Below the pieces are notes generated by a model that was not told the DNA's origin, ran no database searches, and was given only the letters and a program-made list of their open reading frames with translations. Source: Pseudomonadota bacterium (GTDB lineage: Bacteria; Bdellovibrionota; UBA1018). Taken from it: 64,000 nucleotides of DNA. How positions within the stretch are numbered: the stretch's first letter is position 1; the number at the start of each line of letters is the position of its first letter. Where the stretch lies: NCBI GenBank assembly GCA_027485695.1, contig JAIXQO010000001.1:186001-250000 (forward strand). The letters are read 5' to 3'. Positions 1 through 8,178 of the stretch are shown here, piece after piece. The position numbers were made by a program, and so were the translations under genes.

Positions 1-954
1 GTGATGGCCGAAGCGATGCACGAGGCTGGACTCCCGGCCGGCGTGTTCAACCTCCTACAAGGTGAACGCGAAACAAGTCGTCGCCTCTGCGTGCACGAAG
101 GTGTGAATGGGATTCTATTCACGGGATCTTACGAAGTCGGAACGCGCATCAAACAAGATACGCTCCTTCAGCACTGGAAGCTCTTGGCGCTCGAGATGGG
201 CGGCAAGAACTCCACGATCGTTTGGGAAGACGCGGACCTCGACTCCGCCGTTTACGAAGTCCTCACGAGTGCGTTTCTGACCACCGGTCAACGTTGCAGC
301 GCCACCTCGCGTGCGATCATTCATGATTCACTCTTGGAGCGGTTCCTTGAGAAGATCCATGCAGCAGCAAAATCGTTCAAGATCGGTCATCCGTTCGAAG
401 ATGCATTCATGGGTCCGCTCATTGATTCCAGCTCTGTGGATCGTTTCCTGAAGTTCCAGCCGATTGCGACTCGAGACGGGTTTGAAATCCTCATGCGCGG
501 CAAGGTTCTGGAACTCCCTTACTCCGGCCACTACGTCACGCCGGCGATCGCGTTCATGCGCAACGCCGATCCGAAACACTCCAAAAAGAGCGTCTATCAA
601 CAGACCGAACTATTTGCGCCGAACTTGGCCGTACAATCGGCGACCGAAATCGAGCAAGCGATCGAACTCGCGAACTCTACACAGTACGGTCTCGTCACGA
701 GCGTGTTCACCAAGAACTCGGGCATTTACGAGAAATGCAGCGAAGACTTGGAGTGCGGTCTCATCAACTGGAACCGCGGAACAGTGGGCGCTTCGTCTAA
801 ACTCCCGTTCGGTGGCCTCAAGAAGAGCGGTAATCATCAGCCGACCGCGCTGACCTCGGTATTCTATTGTGCTTATCCAGTCGCCTCGCTGGAGTGCGCA
901 CCAGAGTCTCCCGGCCTCAAGACGCCGCTGCCGGGCTTAGACTGGAAATCCTAG
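1..954 (+). CDS. astD: Succinylglutamate-semialdehyde dehydrogenase-like ALDH, 5' end cut by window
   Basis: NAD(P)-dependent aldehyde dehydrogenase. The visible 317 residues cover the catalytic half: the general base Glu lies in LEMGGKN (about residue 65) and the nucleophile Cys in TTGQRCSA (about residue 99). The C-terminal stretch NWNRGTVGASSKLPFGG followed by GNHQPTA and YCAYPVASLE is typical of AstD, which oxidises N-succinylglutamate semialdehyde in the arginine succinyltransferase route. Family members are about 490 residues, so roughly 170 N-terminal residues lie outside the window and the GTG at base 1 is not the real start. No other ast gene is visible, so a related ALDH role cannot be excluded. 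Confidence 0.8.
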   Translation: MMAEAMHEAGLPAGVFNLLQGERETSRRLCVHEGVNGILFTGSYEVGTRIKQDTLLQHWKLLALEMGGKNSTIVWEDADLDSAVYEVLTSAFLTTGQRCSATSRAIIHDSLLERFLEKIHAAAKSFKIGHPFEDAFMGPLIDSSSVDRFLKFQPIATRDGFEILMRGKVLELPYSGHYVTPAIAFMRNADPKHSKKSVYQQTELFAPNLAVQSATEIEQAIELANSTQYGLVTSVFTKNSGIYEKCSEDLECGLINWNRGTVGASSKLPFGGLKKSGNHQPTALTSVFYCAYPVASLECAPESPGLKTPLPGLDWKS

Positions 955-970
955 TACGTAAAAAAGAAAA

Positions 971-995
971 CGCGCCGTGGTTCCCCAACGGCGCG
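971..995 (-). terminator. Intrinsic terminator of the cold-shock gene
   Basis: A perfect 8-bp stem (CGCGCCGT with ACGGCGCG) and 9-nt loop. Read on the minus strand it is followed by TTTTCTTTTT, so it terminates the cold-shock gene. It lies just beyond the convergent astD stop and may also mark the end of that transcript. Confidence 0.75.
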
Positions 996-1032
996 CCTCA
1001 TAAGATTTATCAAAACGGTGAGAGCGAGAAGC

Positions 1033-1245
1033 TTAGGCGTTGCCCGCTTTCATCACGTTCATCGCTTGCGGGCCTTTAGGACCGGAAACGAGTTCGAATT
1101 CGACTTTTTGACCTTCAGCGAGCGTCTTGAAGCCGTCGCCTTGGATAGCGGAGTAGTGAACGAAGATATCTTGTTCGCCACCGTCAGCTTGAATGAATCC
1201 ATAACCCTTAGAATCATTGAACCACTTCACAGAACCGAGTGCCAT
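1033..1245 (-). CDS. Cold-shock protein, CspA family
   Basis: A 70-residue single OB-fold protein that binds single-stranded RNA/DNA and acts as an RNA chaperone. The RNP1-like KGYGFIQ and RNP2-like DIFVHYSAI motifs are intact, and it begins with [15 protein letters not shown] as usual for the family. The reading frame stays open 21 codons further upstream, but the ATG at 1245 is preceded by GAAGGGGG at good spacing and gives the standard length. It is monocistronic, with a terminator at 971-995. Confidence 0.95.
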   Translation of the reverse strand: MALGSVKWFNDSKGYGFIQADGGEQDIFVHYSAIQGDGFKTLAEGQKVEFELVSGPKGPQAMNVMKAGNA

Positions 1246-1291
1246 TCGTAAACCCCCTTCAAATACGGAACGAAAATGTGCAACTGATATT

Positions 1292-1321
1292 GTCATATTC
1301 AGTGGCAAGTGGTTCGGTCAA
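1292..1321 (-). promoter_or_regulatory. Candidate sigma70 promoter of the cold-shock gene
   Basis: On the minus strand TTGACC (1321-1316) is separated by 18 bases from TATGAC (1297-1292). This leaves a leader of about 40 nt before the csp ATG. It is assigned by pattern only. Confidence 0.4.
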
Positions 1322-1462
1322 ATTATTTTTGATGACGCAAGTACGTTAGATTAAAGAATTTTCTCGTCTGGGTGCGTGATGTGGGTGGGGATAACTTCGG
1401 AGTTTGGTGTGGGTAATTCGGCGGAGGGATTTCAAAATAGTCAGGATCGATCAACGTAAAAA

Positions 1463-1490
1463 CACCGAGCCACGTGGAGGTGGCTCGGTG
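1463..1490 (-). terminator. Intrinsic terminator of the 1554-3137 gene
   Basis: An 11-bp perfect stem (CACCGAGCCAC with GTGGCTCGGTG) and 6-nt loop, followed on the minus strand by TTTTTACG. It ends transcription from the Cys-rich exported protein gene. The rest of the 1246-1553 interval holds the csp promoter and leader; I see no gene in it. Confidence 0.8.
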
Positions 1491-1553
1491 AATCTATGAA
1501 GTCCGACCTGTGGGCGGGGCGTGAAAACGGGGTCGGGTTACCGTTTTCTCAAC

Positions 1554-3137
1554 TTAACTTCTCCGATCGGGCAGGCCTGAACTGAATCCCTGAGGAGCAA
1601 TCGACTGACCGGGATTGTAGTACAGGGATGTATTGATCGGCGCACCGTACACTCCGAAGTTCGCATGAGAAGCTTCGGGAGGAATCGGTAGACCATTCGG
1701 ACTCAGAGCGCTCGCTGGTGCGGTGGTGGCACTCGCTGTTGAGGCTACCACGGGGACACCGTTTGCGCCCGGTTGGGTGGCAGTTGCGACTGAAGCAGCG
1801 TTTTGCTGATTCAGCTGTTGCAAGCAGGAGCCGGCATTCGGCCCTTGAGCATGGCACTCTGCAACGCGTTGCTGGTACTCGTCTCCGCGTTTGGCGATAT
1901 TCGCTGCTTCTTTGACGTACGAGGCGCTGAACTGTTGAAGCGACTGCATGGCGTTAGGAAGTACGAACTTACAATGCGATTTATCGGCGGCTGAGAACTC
2001 CGTGTCTTTTGAGTTACAGAACGCTGCCTCTTCGTTCAGATACTTGGTTTGTGCGTTGACCATGGCCTGAAGGAGCGCAGGATCGTTCGCCTGAGCCAGG
2101 TTCACTCCCGAGAGCTTGCCGCGAAGGATGTCTTGCATCCGCACTCCGGCGAGCTTGTCCTTGTTGTCTTCGGCCTCTTCCATCATCAGCGCGAGGTCTT
2201 CGGCGCTCTTGATGTCGCGACCCCAGAACGAAACCTTATAGGCCGCTTCGACGTCCTCGCTCTTGAGCTGCGAAGAGCAGCTATCGCCACCGACGAGTGC
2301 TTTCGTTTCGTCGCGACCGAGTTTTCCGGACTTCAGTGCGGCGAGTTTTCCGTCGCATTCTTTCTGCACGAGGAACTCACCGATTTGTTCACTGACTGTG
2401 AGCGCTTTGGCGGTCAGGTTACATTCAGCGATCTTATCGCGGTTATCCTCGATCACTTTGGCGCGTTCTTTTTCTGAGGCAGGTCCGCAGGATTCGCAAA
2501 CTTTCTTCAGAAGCTTGTCCTCGAGTTTCTTACAGAAAAGGGCCTTTTCTTTTTTCTCTTTGGCCGCGAGCTTATCTTTCTCTTTTTTCTCTTTAGCCTT
2601 TTCAGATTCAATCGGCTTATCGAGCAACTCCTCGCTACTCAAACATCGAGAGAGACCGTGTTTTTCGACACAATCCGCGTCGGCAAATTCGATTTTTGGG
2701 TTCATTGCTTGTTCACCCGCCAACAGAACAGAACGGGTTTCGAATTTCTTGCCTTCGAGTTTTTTCTCGTCTGGATTCTCGAGGTCTAGAACGTCGATCG
2801 GCACGCCCCTGAGGGAAATTCTAAAACTGGCGTCACCTTGGTTCATGTCGACGTTTAGGTATTTTTTCAACGCCATCGGCGCGCGTACGATCAATTTGAA
2901 TTGAGTATCGCCGTTTTGCCTCGGCTTGATGTCATGGGATATCGAGATCCCATATTGTTCCAATTCACTCTCGTTCATCAGTTCACGAGATTTGACCTCG
3001 GGGGTTTTAGGCGCGGGCGCAACGGTCGTCTTGACGGCCGGTACTTCATCGGCCATCGGTCCCAGCGCCGAGCTCTGAAGTGGCATCAACACCACCCCGG
3101 ATAGAATTCCAAAAAACAGCTTCTTAGGGCACATCAT
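1554..3137 (-). CDS. Exported Cys-rich, Lys/Glu-rich protein of unknown function
   Basis: A 527-residue protein, not recognised. A signal peptide (MMCPKKLFFGILSG... ending near QSSALG) indicates export. The mature part starts with a Pro/Ala/Val linker. It then has a folded-looking region with about a dozen Cys spread over residues 150-450, interrupted near residue 190 by a highly charged EKAKEKKEKDKLAAKEKK segment. The C-terminus is Ala/Ser/Pro/Thr-rich low complexity. The start at 3137 has AAGGAG 9 nt upstream; an upstream in-frame ATG at 3197 would destroy the signal peptide. The paired Cys suggest disulfides in the periplasm or at the surface (inference). Confidence 0.7.
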   Translation of the reverse strand: MMCPKKLFFGILSGVVLMPLQSSALGPMADEVPAVKTTVAPAPKTPEVKSRELMNESELEQYGISISHDIKPRQNGDTQFKLIVRAPMALKKYLNVDMNQGDASFRISLRGVPIDVLDLENPDEKKLEGKKFETRSVLLAGEQAMNPKIEFADADCVEKHGLSRCLSSEELLDKPIESEKAKEKKEKDKLAAKEKKEKALFCKKLEDKLLKKVCESCGPASEKERAKVIEDNRDKIAECNLTAKALTVSEQIGEFLVQKECDGKLAALKSGKLGRDETKALVGGDSCSSQLKSEDVEAAYKVSFWGRDIKSAEDLALMMEEAEDNKDKLAGVRMQDILRGKLSGVNLAQANDPALLQAMVNAQTKYLNEEAAFCNSKDTEFSAADKSHCKFVLPNAMQSLQQFSASYVKEAANIAKRGDEYQQRVAECHAQGPNAGSCLQQLNQQNAASVATATQPGANGVPVVASTASATTAPASALSPNGLPIPPEASHANFGVYGAPINTSLYYNPGQSIAPQGFSSGLPDRRS

Positions 3138-3459
3138 AGATTTTTGCTCCTTACCTCTAAACTCGTTCAAGCGTTCCGCGTGCCTTTGCGCACGCATTCC
3201 CGCTTTCCATACAGAGAGAGCAAGCGATGAGCCAACCTGGGGCTAAAATGACACTTACATAAATATTGAATAACAATAGGGTTTACCGCAGCCTCCCCAA
3301 ATCCGGTCCACAGTGAGGACGTGTGTCGCTAGTGAACTGTCAAGTTCTTGGGCAGTTTGAACGCGCTTCAGATGCCATTAAACGAATTTCTGCGGGTGTT
3401 CCGGGACCATTTAACCGAGCTTTTTACCGTCGAAACAGAAACCAACCTCTGTCTATATT
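3138..3459. other. Divergent control region between the exported protein and kdd
   Basis: About 320 bases with no supported gene. It separates two divergently transcribed units and so must hold both promoters. A 7-bp imperfect hairpin (AACTGTC with GGCAGTT) lies at 3335-3357 and a 5-bp hairpin at 3435-3452. I could not fix promoter boxes with confidence, and no known cobalamin or lysine riboswitch signature was recognised. Confidence 0.4.
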
Positions 3460-3537
3460 TCCCTTCTTACCAGGGGTTGTATGAACCCATTTCCGCAGGT
3501 ACCCTGGGTGACTCCAATCCTCTGCGAGTAGAAGGGA
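3460..3537 (+). promoter_or_regulatory. Candidate structured leader hiding the kdd ribosome site
   Basis: The segment TCCCTTCT (3460-3467) is perfectly complementary to AGAAGGGA (3530-3537), and the latter contains the kdd Shine-Dalgarno AAGGGA. Inside this closing helix are CCAGGG/CCCTGG (3470-3475 with 3502-3507), a competing GGGTT/AACCC hairpin (3474-3488) and GCAG/CTGC (3495-3498 with 3522-3525). Mutually exclusive pairings around a hidden ribosome site are what a translational switch would look like, but no ligand class was recognised. Confidence 0.35.
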
Positions 3538-3547
3538 CCTTTGCTCT

Positions 3548-4588
3548 ATGACGTACCGTCCAGCTGATCGATTCGGTCTGACCCGCGTGATTTCGCCCGT
3601 GGGCTCGCTCCCACAACAGGCCGAGGTGATCTCACCCGACCTCCCACTCGCAGAAGACGAACTCAAAATCGAAGTCGAGAGCTTGAACATCGACTCCGCA
3701 AGTTTCCATCAAATGATGGAAGCCTGTGGCAAAGATCTCTCGAAACTTGAAACGCATATTTTAGATCTCGTTCAACGCCGAGGCAAACAGCACAACCCCG
3801 TCACCGGTTCCGGCGGTATGCTCTTGGGCCGCGTGACCGAAATCGGTCCCCGGTTTCCGGTCGATGAGAAGCCCGTAAAAGTGGGCGATCGCATTGCTAC
3901 CCTGGTTTCCTTGTCGTTGACGCCGCTTAAGATCCGCAAAATCAAAAAAATCCATCCGACGATCGACCGTGTGGATGTCGAGGCCGAGGCGATCTTGTTT
4001 GCTTCGGGCCTATTCGCAAGACTCCCTTCCGACCTTTCGGATGCGGTGACGCTTGCGGTTCTCGACGTTGCAGGCGCACCTGCGCAGACCCGCCAACTCG
4101 TTCGCGACAACGATACGGTGGTCATTATCGGCGGCGGCGGCAAATCCGGCGTTCTCTGCCTCTATGAGGCCAAGAAAAAGAAAAAAGTGCGCACGATCGC
4201 GATCGACTACTCAGATGCGTCCGTCGCGCGACTCAAGAAACTCGGCCTCGCCGATCACGTGATCCAAATGGACGCACGCAAGTCCATCGACGTCTACGAA
4301 GCCGTAAAACAAGCAACCGGTGGAAAACTCGCCGACGTGGTCATTAACGTTGCGAATATCCCAGATACCGAGATGTCCACGATTTTGAGTTCCCGACAAA
4401 AAGGCATCGTCTATTTTTTCAGCATGGCGACGAGTTTCACCAAGGCCGCGCTCGGAGCCGAGGGCGTGGGTGCCGACGTTGACCTCCGCATCGGCAACGG
4501 CTACACGGCTGGACACGCCGACCTTGCGCTCAATCTTATTCGCGAATCCGCGGATCTAAAAGAACTGTTTAGCTCGACTTACACTTAA
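3548..4588 (+). CDS. kdd: L-erythro-3,5-diaminohexanoate dehydrogenase
   Basis: Oxidises L-erythro-3,5-diaminohexanoate to 5-amino-3-oxohexanoate with NAD+, a cytosolic step of lysine fermentation. At 346 residues it matches the family. The nucleotide-binding fold shows VVIIGGGGKSG near residue 195, followed by a beta-strand ending in DYSD. It is first in an operon with kamD and kamE, whose product is its substrate, which makes the assignment strong. The start at 3548 is preceded by AAGGGA and lies in a potentially structured leader. kamA, kce and kal are not in this window. Confidence 0.92.
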   Translation: MTYRPADRFGLTRVISPVGSLPQQAEVISPDLPLAEDELKIEVESLNIDSASFHQMMEACGKDLSKLETHILDLVQRRGKQHNPVTGSGGMLLGRVTEIGPRFPVDEKPVKVGDRIATLVSLSLTPLKIRKIKKIHPTIDRVDVEAEAILFASGLFARLPSDLSDAVTLAVLDVAGAPAQTRQLVRDNDTVVIIGGGGKSGVLCLYEAKKKKKVRTIAIDYSDASVARLKKLGLADHVIQMDARKSIDVYEAVKQATGGKLADVVINVANIPDTEMSTILSSRQKGIVYFFSMATSFTKAALGAEGVGADVDLRIGNGYTAGHADLALNLIRESADLKELFSSTYT

Positions 4589-4606
4589 TTTTTTGGAGTC
4601 TCACTG

Positions 4607-6172
4607 ATGGCGCACTTAAGCCTGGATACAAAAAAAATCGACTACTGCCGCAAAATGGCAGAACACATCTCGAAACCGATCGAAGAGATGATTCATTCAC
4701 ATACTACGGTTGCGATTGAACGCGCGACGCTCAGACTTCTCGGCGTGAACGGCGCCGTCAAGAAGAGCGGCCAATGGTACCCCGAAGTAAACGTCATCAT
4801 CGATTCACTACAAAAAGCAGACAAGCTCGCGGACGGTATCCTTCCGTATTTTGTGAATGCGATGATCGCAAAAAAAATGACCGCAACCGAACTCGGAACC
4901 GCGGTTGCCTCGAATCAGGTCGACCTTTTTGCGATCCCGATGGGTAAACGCGCAGAGATCGAGAAAAAAGCCCACGAACTCTGCACCGCCGGAAAACAAT
5001 CCATTCTCGATGCGCGCGAGTACCGGGACGGTATTCGCAAGGATACGAACGATCGTTTCGATCCAGAGGGCAAGAACGGTCCACTCCTCTACGTAATCGT
5101 CGCAACGGGTAATATTTTTGATGACGTGATTCAAGCTCGCGCGGCCGCTCAAGCTGGCGCAGATGCGATTGCCGTCATTCGTTCGACCGCCCAGTCCCTC
5201 CTCGACTATGTCCCGCATGGTGCGACGACCGAGGGATTCGGCGGCACCTATGCAACTCAAGAAAATTTTCGCATCATGCGCGAGGCACTCGATGATGAGA
5301 GCCGTAAGCTGGGTCGCTACATTCGCCTCACCAATTATTGTTCTGGTCTCTGTATGACGGAAATCGCGGCGCTGGGAGCGCTCGAGCGCCTGGATTTCCT
5401 TCTGAACGATGCGATGTACGGGATCCTTTTCCGTGACATCAACATGAAACGCACGTTGATTGACCAGCATTTCAGCCGTCGCATCATTGCGGTTTCTCGC
5501 ATTGTCATCCATACGGGAGAGGACAATTACCTCACGACCGCCGACGCGGTTGAGAATGGTCACCAGGTGTTGGCCTCCCAGTTCATCAACGAGCGATTCG
5601 CGTTGAACGCGAAAATGACCCAAGACCTGATGGGCCTCGGGCACGCGCAGGAGATGGACCCAGAACATCCGAACGTGTTTTTGCTAGAAATCGCGCGCGC
5701 GCAGATGACTCGCGATATTTTCCCGAAATCGCCGATCAAGTTCATGCCGCCCACCCGTCACAAGAGCGGCGACATTTTCTACAGTCACTTGATGGACGCC
5801 ATGTTTAATTTCGTGGGTGTGCTCACGGGCCAAACGATTCAGCTCCTCGGTATGATGACCGAGGCGATGCACACGCCGCTCCTCCAAGATCGATACGCCG
5901 CCATTCGCAACGCTCGTTACATTTTCAACGGCGCCAAGGACCTGGGTCAGGAGATCACGTTCAAACCAAACGGCCAGATCGAGAAATGGGCGGAGAAGGT
6001 GCTCGACGATACGATTGCGCTCCTTGAAACCGTCGATCGCAAAGGTATGAAACTCGCCATCGAAGAACGCGCATTCGCCGAAGTTTCCCGCCGCGAAACC
6101 GGCGGCAAGGGTTTCGATGGCGTCGCTCCTCGAAGCGCGAACTACTTGAACCCTTTCTTCGAAATTCTGTAA
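4607..6172 (+). CDS. kamD: Lysine 5,6-aminomutase alpha subunit
   Basis: Large subunit of the adenosylcobalamin- and PLP-dependent aminomutase. The enzyme moves the terminal amino group of D-lysine or L-beta-lysine to carbon 5 by a radical mechanism. The 521 residues form the expected TIM-barrel subunit, with family stretches such as RATLRLLGVNGA near the N-terminus, GADAIAVIRSTAQSLLDYVP in the middle and FMPPTRHKSGDIF in the second half. The gene starts 18 bases after kdd with a ribosome site TTGGAGTC, and kamE follows after 13 bases, consistent with co-expression of the two subunits. Confidence 0.95.
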   Translation: MAHLSLDTKKIDYCRKMAEHISKPIEEMIHSHTTVAIERATLRLLGVNGAVKKSGQWYPEVNVIIDSLQKADKLADGILPYFVNAMIAKKMTATELGTAVASNQVDLFAIPMGKRAEIEKKAHELCTAGKQSILDAREYRDGIRKDTNDRFDPEGKNGPLLYVIVATGNIFDDVIQARAAAQAGADAIAVIRSTAQSLLDYVPHGATTEGFGGTYATQENFRIMREALDDESRKLGRYIRLTNYCSGLCMTEIAALGALERLDFLLNDAMYGILFRDINMKRTLIDQHFSRRIIAVSRIVIHTGEDNYLTTADAVENGHQVLASQFINERFALNAKMTQDLMGLGHAQEMDPEHPNVFLLEIARAQMTRDIFPKSPIKFMPPTRHKSGDIFYSHLMDAMFNFVGVLTGQTIQLLGMMTEAMHTPLLQDRYAAIRNARYIFNGAKDLGQEITFKPNGQIEKWAEKVLDDTIALLETVDRKGMKLAIEERAFAEVSRRETGGKGFDGVAPRSANYLNPFFEIL

Positions 6173-6185
6173 AGGAGGCGCGAAA

Positions 6186-7175
6186 ATGAGCAACGATTCT
6201 TCTCAAGCTAAAACTGTCGATCTAAAGCGTCTCAAGCCCTATGGCGACATCATGGGCGACGGCACGATCCAAATCTGTTTCACGCTCCCCGTTGAACCAA
6301 GCCCCGAGGCCCGCGAAGCGGCCATCATGCTCTGTGAGAAAATGGGACTCGAGTCCATCAAACTCGCCACCATGGAGAAGGCCGGCGAAGGTTTCTCCAT
6401 GTTCGTCATCTACGGGAACATGAAACAGACTGTGGATTTCACCGAGATCCATGTCGTTAAAGTCGAGTCCACCAAACGCGGTCGTGACGAGATCGATGAG
6501 ATCATCAAGACCCACATCGGTCGCAAGCTCGTCGTCTTGGGTGCTTGCACCGGTTACGACGCGCACACGGTCGGCATCGATGCCATTATGAATATGAAAG
6601 GTTACGCCGGAGACTACGGTCTTGAGCGCTACCAGTGGCTCGACGCCCGGAACTTAGGCGCGCAAGTTCTGAACGAAGAGCTCCTTAAACTGGCGATTCG
6701 TGAGAAGGCCGATGTGATCCTCGTCTCCAAGGTTGTTACCCAGCATAATATTCATGTCCGCGATCTCAAGGACCTGATCAAACGAGCCAAGCAACTGGGT
6801 CTTGATAAGAAGATCATTTTCGTCGCCGGTGGACCACGGGTAACCCACCCACTTGCACTCGAGTGCGGATTCGATGCCGGTTTCGGAGTCGGAACCAAGC
6901 CGTCCGATGTCGCGAGCTACATCATCGACGAGTTCTTGAACCGCCGCGAAGAATTCGAGGGGATCCCGAATCCGCTCAAAGCGAACGCTACCGATGATAC
7001 GGCCTTGATCGAAAAACCGGTTCCGACTCCAAAGCCGGCTTCTTCGCCGAAAAAATCAATCTCGGCTAAAAAGACACCTTCCAGGGCTTCACAATCCCCG
7101 ACGAAAAAGGGACAATCGGCCAAGAAAGCCAAACCAGCCGCCAAAAAGGCCAAGAAGAAAGCCAAAAAGAAGTGA
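6186..7175 (+). CDS. kamE: Lysine 5,6-aminomutase beta subunit with Lys/Ala-rich tail
   Basis: Small, cobalamin-binding subunit. DAHTVG (residues 125-130) is the base-off B12 motif DxHxxG with His127 as the cobalt ligand. Lys138 in MNMKGYAG matches in spacing the lysine that holds PLP in the clostridial enzyme (established for that family). The N-terminal part is the usual dimerisation segment. Oddity: after the Rossmann domain (about residue 260) comes a tail of about 70 residues made almost only of Lys, Ala, Ser and Pro, ending AKPAAKKAKKKAKKK, like a histone H1 tail. I know of no such tail in the clostridial protein. Its stop overlaps the GTG start of the next gene (GTGA). Confidence 0.93.
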   Translation: MSNDSSQAKTVDLKRLKPYGDIMGDGTIQICFTLPVEPSPEAREAAIMLCEKMGLESIKLATMEKAGEGFSMFVIYGNMKQTVDFTEIHVVKVESTKRGRDEIDEIIKTHIGRKLVVLGACTGYDAHTVGIDAIMNMKGYAGDYGLERYQWLDARNLGAQVLNEELLKLAIREKADVILVSKVVTQHNIHVRDLKDLIKRAKQLGLDKKIIFVAGGPRVTHPLALECGFDAGFGVGTKPSDVASYIIDEFLNRREEFEGIPNPLKANATDDTALIEKPVPTPKPASSPKKSISAKKTPSRASQSPTKKGQSAKKAKPAAKKAKKKAKKK

Positions 7176-8071
7176 AGAAGAAACCGTCTTCGAACAATAC
7201 GCCATCGCTCCCGCTCGTCGGACGCGGTGATGAAGAGCGCCGGATCCAGGTCTGCTTGGATGCCGAACGCCACGTATTACTCGAAGGACCGGTCGGCGTT
7301 GGCAAGACTCACCTAGTCCTCTCGATCCTCGAGAAACTCGGCAAGAAGACCTATCGCATCGACGGTGACGGCCGCTATTCCGAACAGAAACTCACGGGTT
7401 GGTTTGATCCACCGACGGTTCTAAAAAAGGGATTCGTTCAAGATGCTTTTGTCCCTGGACCGCTCGTAGAAGCGATGCAGACTGGCAGCATCCTGTTCAT
7501 CAACGAATTGAACCGTTTGCCAGAAGGCGTGCAGAACGTGCTGCTTCCGGCGCTCGATGAGAAAAAAATCACGCTTCCCCGCTTGAAACCCGTCACTGCG
7601 AAACCCGGTTTTCAGGTGATTGCGACCCAGAATCCACGGGAATTCGTCGCGACCTCGCATCTCAGCGAAGCGATCCTCGATCGTTTCGAGTGGATCAAGA
7701 TGGATTATCAGTCTGAGCTTGAGGAAATCGAGATCGTTCTTTCCCACGCTCCGAAACACGCCGAAGGTCAATTAGTCGCCGAACGTGCAGTTCGTCTCGT
7801 TCGTTTGACTCGTGTTCACCCACGCATCAAACGAGGTGCATCGGTTCGCGCCGCGATGGCAATCGCAGACCTGACGATCGGTTTCTTGAAACGCAGAGTC
7901 ACTTTCAGAGACGCGTTTCTCGATGCCGTGATGCTCGCGCTCCCGAACCGCATCGAACTCGACCGCGCGGCCGATTCCAGTCAAGACGCTGCCTCTGAAC
8001 TACGTTCCGTGATCGCAGGACTGATTGAATCCGTCGAGAACGGCGTTTCGGTCGACGAAAAAAAAAAGTAG
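7172..8071 (+). CDS. MoxR-family AAA+ ATPase
   Basis: A 299-residue AAA+ ATPase of the MoxR/CbbQ/NorQ type. Walker A GPVGVGKT lies near residue 42, a Walker B-like region ILFINELNRLP near residue 109, and the sensor-1 region VIATQNP near residue 150. Such ATPases pair with a VWA protein to remodel or activate a metal- or cofactor-containing enzyme (CbbQ-CbbO with Rubisco, NorQ-NorD with NO reductase). Starts with GTG in a 4-base overlap with kamE, so it is translationally coupled to the aminomutase. It ends GAA AAA AAA AAG TAG, a dnaX-like slippery stop. Function in B12 enzyme repair is my inference. Confidence 0.88.
   Translation: MKKKPSSNNTPSLPLVGRGDEERRIQVCLDAERHVLLEGPVGVGKTHLVLSILEKLGKKTYRIDGDGRYSEQKLTGWFDPPTVLKKGFVQDAFVPGPLVEAMQTGSILFINELNRLPEGVQNVLLPALDEKKITLPRLKPVTAKPGFQVIATQNPREFVATSHLSEAILDRFEWIKMDYQSELEEIEIVLSHAPKHAEGQLVAERAVRLVRLTRVHPRIKRGASVRAAMAIADLTIGFLKRRVTFRDAFLDAVMLALPNRIELDRAADSSQDAASELRSVIAGLIESVENGVSVDEKKK
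8062..8068 (+). promoter_or_regulatory. Candidate -1 frameshift heptamer A_AAA_AAG at the moxR stop
   Basis: Ten consecutive A (8058-8067) precede GTAG. In the moxR frame the codons are GAA AAA AAA AAG TAG, so the heptamer A_AAA_AAG is in the correct phase for tandem -1 slippage, as in E. coli dnaX. After slippage, reading continues GTA GAT CCG into the VWA frame without a stop. A weak 5-bp stem (GATCC 8071-8075 with GGATC 8086-8090) lies 2 bases downstream. Transcript slippage on A10, or a one-base assembly error, would have the same effect. Confidence 0.5.
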
Positions 8072-8178
8072 ATCCGTCCCCACCGGGATCCGTTGATCCG
8101 TTTCGTTCCGCCTATCAGAAATCAGACCTCAGTGAGGCGACCTTCCTTTCGCCTGAGTCGATCGGTGCCGCTCTCGGC

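Noticed and set aside
2263-2904. Ser/Phe-rich 213-residue plus-strand frame
   Set aside because: Complement of the Lys/Glu-rich exported protein, which produces a Ser/Phe-rich shadow.
4808-5668. 286-residue minus-strand open frame inside kamD
   Set aside because: Shadow of a highly conserved gene on the other strand; no family features.
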